A DNA stretch of 12,430 bases from Saccoglossus kowalevskii (lineage: Eukaryota > Hemichordata > Enteropneusta > Harrimaniidae), in assembly GCF_000003605.2 (NCBI RefSeq), contig NW_003122908.1, positions 1,291,381 through 1,303,810 on the forward strand, in the 5' to 3' direction. Of the stretch, positions 8,238 through 12,430 are shown piece by piece; positions within the stretch are counted from its first letter, which is position 1; every line of letters begins with the position of its first letter. The notes beneath the pieces were generated by a model. That model did not search any database. It had not been told where the DNA came from and saw nothing but the letters and a program-made list of their open reading frames with translations. The translations under genes were made by a program, and so were the position numbers.

Positions 8238-10375
8238 TGGCGGTTTGAAGATACAACTGTTGAGAGGGAGAAGGCATGACGTAAGAGAAGTAGGTGTTTT
8301 GAAATGAAGAACAGACAATTTGTACTGTAGAACAAGAAACAAACAGTGAATTTAATAACACGAGTGGTAGACCGGAGAATGTCATACAAGTGACATGGAG
8401 AGATTACGATAACAGATGTAGTGACAGACGTGTACAGAAAGATGGTTCTATTACCAGTAATAGCCACAATGCATTATTCTCAATGTGTAAATACATCCCT
8501 CACCAAGACACAAGTCCCATCCACTAACACTCATCACAGGCTGAATAGACAAATTTGAAACTGGATATCATCAATAATTTCAATCAGTTACACAATTGCT
8601 AATTTTTTTGTCTATATTTATTATGAGGTATTTATTATTTTTTTTCCGCGCATACAGGCCCGAATAATATATTCTTAATGATCAATCATGACACAGATGA
8701 TCAACTATCACCACATATTATTATCATTAATACAAATGTAGTGCTGAAGAAATGTTTGCAGTGCAGTTCATGCGTTGGCATGGGACAACCTGACTAAAAA
8801 CACGCGTACACCCTAAATTAAATCAGTTGCGACAGCTACACAATTGAGGAATGCAAGTAAGAACTAACACACTGACCGTACTGCACTATAGTCTTGATGA
8901 CAGAGGTAAGCAGGGATAAACTTACCATTCAGATATAATACACTGTGGATAACTAGGAATTTAACATGGCCACACCGTACTTGACGTGCAAGAAGCACAA
9001 CATTATTCTTATTGAATCACACCTTGGCTTACATCAAATACGGTAGACAATGTCAGCCATTTTTCATTCAAAAACAGTCAAGTTTTACACAAAATAACTA
9101 ATTACTCGGCCCAGCAATGGGAAAATAAAACAAATAAAACATAAAGCAACACTTCTCAGTGGATGATTTTCAAAAGTGAGTGCAACGATATTTCATGAAA
9201 ACCAGTTGTAAACTGCAAGCGCTGCAAGTTGAGCAGCGAGTAATTTTCCCCTATATTATAAACCAAGAAAATACCATCATACTTATATTTGGCAACACCT
9301 AAACATTTTACAATCTATAGACTCAGTCCTGGGCTTCACCTTTTATGTATGTGATTTATTCAGCAAGATATTTTCCAAAGCCTGTATGGTAATTTGACTA
9401 TGGTTTTTAATGACGGAGAAGCGAGTAAAACCACCATACAGTGCGCTGAGAAAAAAAAGCATCCCAACATACCACAAAAATAGAAGGTGAAGCCTCGTTT
9501 CTTTTTGCTGTACTGTCGTTAATTGTATGGAAAGACTTACACATTGATTGTATATAAATGTATACGACATATCAAAGTTTAACTTTGTACAGTAGTGTTT
9601 TGTTATAACAAAGGAAATATGTATCAGTTAAACAGCACTGTAGATTTTAATATTTGTTCGTTGTTTTTGCTGCAGCAAATCATAATAAAAATCAGTGAAA
9701 ATAAATTATGTTATTATGCTGCACCAAATATTTATTTTTTAAAAATAACTTTAGCAAAAATATACCCAAACCTGCTGAAAATGGTGTGTCATATATGGTA
9801 TAACAGGTTTGTGTACAAAGTGTAGAAAATCTAGCATGATCAAGTACATGTATAATAAAAACCACTGTTTAACTGCATGTATATTCGTGGAATTATCTGA
9901 CTTTCTGATTTTTATTTTTTTTCCTGAGTATAACTTATGATGACGGCTTTCTGATAATGCAATTCATCTAATGTTTCCTATTCAGATACTATTGAATAGC
10001 TGCTAAACGAAAAAAATACTAGTTTGGCAAGAACACAGGCAAGAAAACCTTCAATTGAAATAATAAACTAAAATATTATCATGTTATGATAAGATTTGTT
10101 AAAAAAAGAAAAGAGCAATAGGGATATACTATTGCTTTATCTACAAGATCGTAAAAGTAGTTGTAGTAGTTGTATCAGTACTAGAGCGCCCTCACTGGTG
10201 AAAAAAATCCACAAAAGTTCAACAGGCAAAGCTGATAAGTATTCACTGCGTTGTTTTAAATAGCAGGCAATTAGGACATGTTTGAGTGAGTGTCACCTCA
10301 GAAAGCAAGCCAATCCCATCAAAACCCAAAGTTCAAAATGCATACATCTCATTGATCGTTTTCTTAGGAGCAACA

Positions 10376-10448
10376 CCAATCAGCCAATGAATACACAGTA
10401 TGCTAATTGGTATGTTGATTTGCATAACATATGCTCGGAAATGCAAAT
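10376..10448. promoter_or_regulatory. Intronic cluster of CCAAT boxes and inverted POU octamers
   Basis: Two direct CCAAT boxes (10376-10380, 10384-10388) are followed by ATTGG (10406-10410), ATGCTAAT (10400 region), a perfect octamer in reverse orientation, ATTTGCAT (10418-10425), and a perfect octamer ATGCAAAT (10441-10448). The two octamers form an 8-bp inverted repeat 15 bp apart. POU-domain factors, several of them neural, bind ATGCAAAT. The cluster lies about 500 nt downstream of the S1 exon. The motifs are seen; enhancer function is inferred. Confidence 0.3.
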
Positions 10449-10790
10449 GTGACTTGCACAATGGGGAGACACTCACTACAAAGGATGTTTTAAAAAAGCA
10501 GAGGGTTTAGAAGAGGACATGTAGAAAGTAAAACAGCAAAAGTTAGTGTGGGGAAACAATAATCACACACAGTGATGGTCAGTTCCATGTTTTTCAGAAA
10601 GTAGCAAATTCCATGTCCACAACTCAAAATGAAGATAAAATCAACTGTTCCCATCAGAACTTTAACATTTCATGACCCTTGTTGCAGACATCCAATATGG
10701 CAGGAGACTGACAAGCAGCTTTCCAGAAGTCACCATGGCAACTTTCAGAAGCCGCTAGTCAAAAGACAAGGCAGAAGTTTTGAATTTGTA

Positions 10791-10823
10791 CACACACAAA
10801 CACACACACACACACAAAAAAAA
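10791..10823 (+). repeat. CA-dinucleotide microsatellite with A-tail
   Basis: There are about twelve CA units with one interruption (CAAACA at 10797-10802), followed by an A run to 10823. This is a simple repeat in the intron close to the S1 exon donor. Confidence 0.9.
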
Positions 10824-10930
10824 CATATAGTTGTGTCTAAATTCAGAACATCCTGCCAAGTTTAGCTGCCATACTGAAGATCTAGGGGTCATTGCTTAAT
10901 CACATGGCAACTTATAAACATGAGACTTAC

Positions 10931-11095
10931 CTTTCGAACTAGGATTGTCAAGCCCTGATACTTGAATGGTTTTGAGAAATCAATGAATGTGGCTCTTTCA
11001 TTATTTATGGTCAAAGGTGCCACAATTAAGTCTGTTTTCCCATCTAGCAGTTCACCAACCATACCATTCCACCTCTTATCATTTGTACCATTAAT
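10931..11095 (-). CDS. GRIN1: GluN1 exon: end of ligand-binding segment S1
   Basis: The exon is 165 nt, 55 codons, phase 0 at both borders. The translation runs from [20 protein letters not shown] through [20 protein letters not shown] to [15 protein letters not shown]. The block APLTINNER (about residues 26-34) holds the Pro, Thr and Arg that bind the alpha-amino and alpha-carboxyl groups of glycine in GluN1 (P516, T518 and R523 of the rat subunit). NGT at residues 2-4 is an N-glycosylation sequon in the place where vertebrate GluN1 also has one. The donor gtaagt is a good match. The acceptor is weak (gatttaaaaatag with little pyrimidine), but an in-frame TAG sits immediately upstream, so the exon cannot extend further; a slightly later start is possible. 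The preceding S1 exon is not recognisable between here and the window edge. Confidence 0.96.
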
Positions 11096-12430
11096 CTATT
11101 TTTAAATCATATGTAACATATTATCTGGTTGTTCATGCTATGCCAATTATAGACAGAACACATACGGCAGCCCCAAAGTTGTTCTTATGTATTAAGTAAG
11201 TGTACAACATTGGAAAAGCAGTCAATCCTTACTCATTATAACACATTCCACCCCTGTCTGGTCAATTCTTTACTGATACAGTGTATACTGTAAAATGACT
11301 AATTTTCACTAGGTTTAAATTTCACTGATTTAGCATTTCAGGCATATTCAGTGGGTTTTAAACTCACAGTTTTATCATTTAGATAATGTTTTCTATGCTG
11401 AATTTTACATGTTCACTGGGTTTTAATTTAACGCATTTTCCAGTCAGCGAAATAAGCAAAATTAAAACACAGTGAATAATTAACCCCTTTACAGTACATA
11501 AAGTTTGTCTTGACTGTGGCTGGATTTTTCTGTAAATGTTAGAAAGCAGCTTTGAATTTCCTTACATACTTTTAGGTTTTATGTAATACATTAAATAACC
11601 CATAAAACAAAACAATATGTGTAGTACTAGGCACTATCTTGCTATGTTGAAACAAATTTAGTGTATGCATGTGTCTGAGAATTACCAGGGAGAGATTCCA
11701 GACTTTGGGTGATATGGTTTATATGCGTAAAGTGCTAATGGCTGTGAAAGAGTGATGAGACAGTGTGGAATTCAAAATACAAGTTGTTGATGGATGCGAT
11801 CACATCATCACTTGGTAACATATGACACCACAATACATTCCAACAGAATCCATCAGTACCTAATTTTAGACAATTCCTCAACAAATTTCTTTATGAAAAA
11901 GTTTAATGAAAGTCTATTAAAACAGAATTTTTATGATATTTTATTGTTCACTACAAGTAAAGACATTAGAGAGGATTTTTTCATTACCAAGTTTTAAAGA
12001 GCATTACAACATTTCTACAAACGAATCATTCTTATCATAAGAGTTCTGTGTCCATCATGGTAACATGGTTTAAATGTTTAAATTATACTGAACAATCCAT
12101 ATGAACCAAAAATTCTTTTATTTAAGTTGGCATGATAATGTGTTGAATTTATGCATTTTTATATTATATGATAAATCAGCACAAGAACAGAATTGGAAGC
12201 AATATTTAATAATAGAAAGCATTCAAATATGGCACATTGACTTTTTTTTCTAAAATTTAAAAATGTCTTGAGGCATGGTAAACAGTTATATTTGGTTGTC
12301 TTTAACAACAGTACTGTCTTAAATTTATGAATGATATGAAAACTTCTCTAAAATTGCAATTAATATGAGCAATCAAATGGGGCGGGGGGCATTCCTGGTA
12401 ATGAAATACAATACTTCGTATTGGTCATAT
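11096..12430 (-). other. Intron upstream of the S1 exon (incomplete)
   Basis: This intron runs off the right edge. The preceding GluN1 coding sequence (the part of S1 before INGTND) was looked for on the minus strand without success. Contents are the 207-bp fold-back element at 11288-11494 and otherwise AT-rich sequence with short A and T runs and a small G-rich spot at about 12380. The 67-codon plus-strand frame at 11794-11997 resembles nothing known and is probably chance. Confidence 0.75.
11288..11494. mobile_element. MITE-like fold-back element, TA target duplication (207 bp)
   Basis: The left end reads CTGTAAAATGACTAATTTTC and the right end, on the other strand, CTGTAAAGGGGTTAATTATT. 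The inverted similarity continues through TTCACTAGGTTTAAATTT against TTCACTGTGTTTTAATTT, giving arms of nearly 40 bp. Both sides are flanked by TA (11286-11287, 11495-11496). Inside, a TTCAGTGGGTTTTAAA copy (about 11350) and a TTCACTGGGTTTTAATTTA copy (11412-11430) repeat the arm motif, the latter pairing with the right arm as a closer hairpin. There is no transposase frame. It shares CTGT(T/A)AAA ends and TA flanks with the element at 2292-2517, so both are probably Tc1/mariner-type non-autonomous copies of related families. Confidence 0.7.

Larger units (their letters stand above)
7903..10930 (-). other. Intron of 3028 nt between the S1 exon and the microexon
   Basis: This phase-0 intron has the donor gtaagtct at 10930 and the acceptor tttgtttcag ending at 7903, with atttaac as a possible branch point about 20 nt upstream. 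It holds a sense-strand polypyrimidine tract (8197-8237), a cluster of octamer and CCAAT motifs (10376-10448) and a CA microsatellite (10791-10823). The stretch 8240-10370 shows no recognisable exon, RNA gene or transposon. A minus-strand frame of 153 codons at 8006-8467 reads through the pyrimidine tract and is low-complexity chance. Confidence 0.75.
1301..11095 (-). other. GRIN1: Part of the GluN1 NMDA-receptor subunit gene (internal exons)
   Basis: Three conserved exons and one candidate microexon lie in collinear order on the minus strand, with interlocking phases and GT-AG borders. GluN1 is the glycine-binding, obligatory subunit of tetrameric NMDA receptors, cation channels of the postsynaptic membrane with high calcium permeability. 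GluN1 rather than GluN2 is indicated by [10 protein letters not shown] followed by [14 protein letters not shown], by FSWGV preceding the pore asparagine, and by SYTANLAAF in M3. The part present runs from the end of S1 through M1, the M2 pore loop and M3 into early S2. The signal peptide, amino-terminal domain, most of S1, the remainder of S2, M4, the tail, promoter and poly-A site are outside the window. Nothing suggests a pseudogene: all exons are open and the splice borders are canonical. Confidence 0.95.

Noticed and set aside
8006-8467. Minus-strand open frame of 153 codons, the longest in the window.
   Set aside because: It translates the pyrimidine tract into S/F/L-rich low-complexity sequence, has no recognisable domain and lies wholly within an intron of GluN1 on the same strand.
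8926-8942. Possible 17-nt minus-strand exon between tccacag and gtaagt.
   Set aside because: Not a multiple of three, no family resemblance; splice-like words of this kind are expected by chance in 12 kb.
9509-9593. TACTGT...ACAGTA pair that might bound a third TA-flanked element.
   Set aside because: Only the outer CTGT/ACAG agree; the next bases show no inverted similarity.
10629-10865. Plus-strand frame of 78 codons.
   Set aside because: It runs through the CA microsatellite (HTHTHT) and matches no family.
11100-12430. Search for the preceding S1 exon on the minus strand.
   Set aside because: No segment resembling the expected GluN1 sequence before INGTND, with a fitting donor, could be recognised.

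Overview
The window is AT-rich, intron-dominated animal nuclear DNA. It carries an internal part of one gene on the minus strand: the GluN1 (NMDA receptor obligatory subunit, GRIN1/NMDAR1) ionotropic glutamate receptor. Three exons are identified firmly because their translations match the most conserved stretches of this family. Details such as [21 protein letters not shown] and [16 protein letters not shown] look protostome. Together with the mollusc-like interspersed repeats, this suggests a mollusc or related lophotrochozoan; that is inference, not a species call.

Layout in transcript order (right to left). 12430-11096: upstream intron, holding a 207-bp TA-flanked fold-back element. 11095-10931: end of ligand-binding segment S1. 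10930-7903: intron with a polypyrimidine tract in the sense strand and a cluster of POU/CCAAT-type motifs. 7902-7879: candidate 24-nt in-frame microexon encoding GLTFRTKE. 7878-2886: a 5-kb intron with a ~300-bp inverted-repeat transposon relic, a G15 run, a degenerate ~90-bp tandem repeat and a 1.1-kb satellite of compound 140/172/106-bp units. 2885-2651: pre-M1, M1 and pore loop M2. 2650-1450: intron with a second TA-flanked fold-back element. 1449-1301: M3 and the start of S2. 1300-1: intron with a small CpG-rich patch. The gene's start, the amino-terminal domain, the rest of S2, M4 and the tail lie outside.

Exon phases interlock. The S1 exon ends in phase 0, the microexon is 24 nt, the M1-M2 exon starts in phase 0 and ends in phase 1, and the M3 exon starts with the two bases that finish that codon. 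Without the microexon the three exons encode 183 codons; with it, 191.

The most interesting observation is the microexon. It would insert eight residues into the S1-M1 linker, a gating-critical segment. It has strong splice sites and an RBFOX-type GCATG 20 nt into the downstream intron. Its 5' half, together with the acceptor AG, is nearly identical to the last part of the preceding coding exon, which suggests it arose by duplication of that exon end. No other protein gene, tRNA, rRNA or complete autonomous transposon was recognised on either strand.
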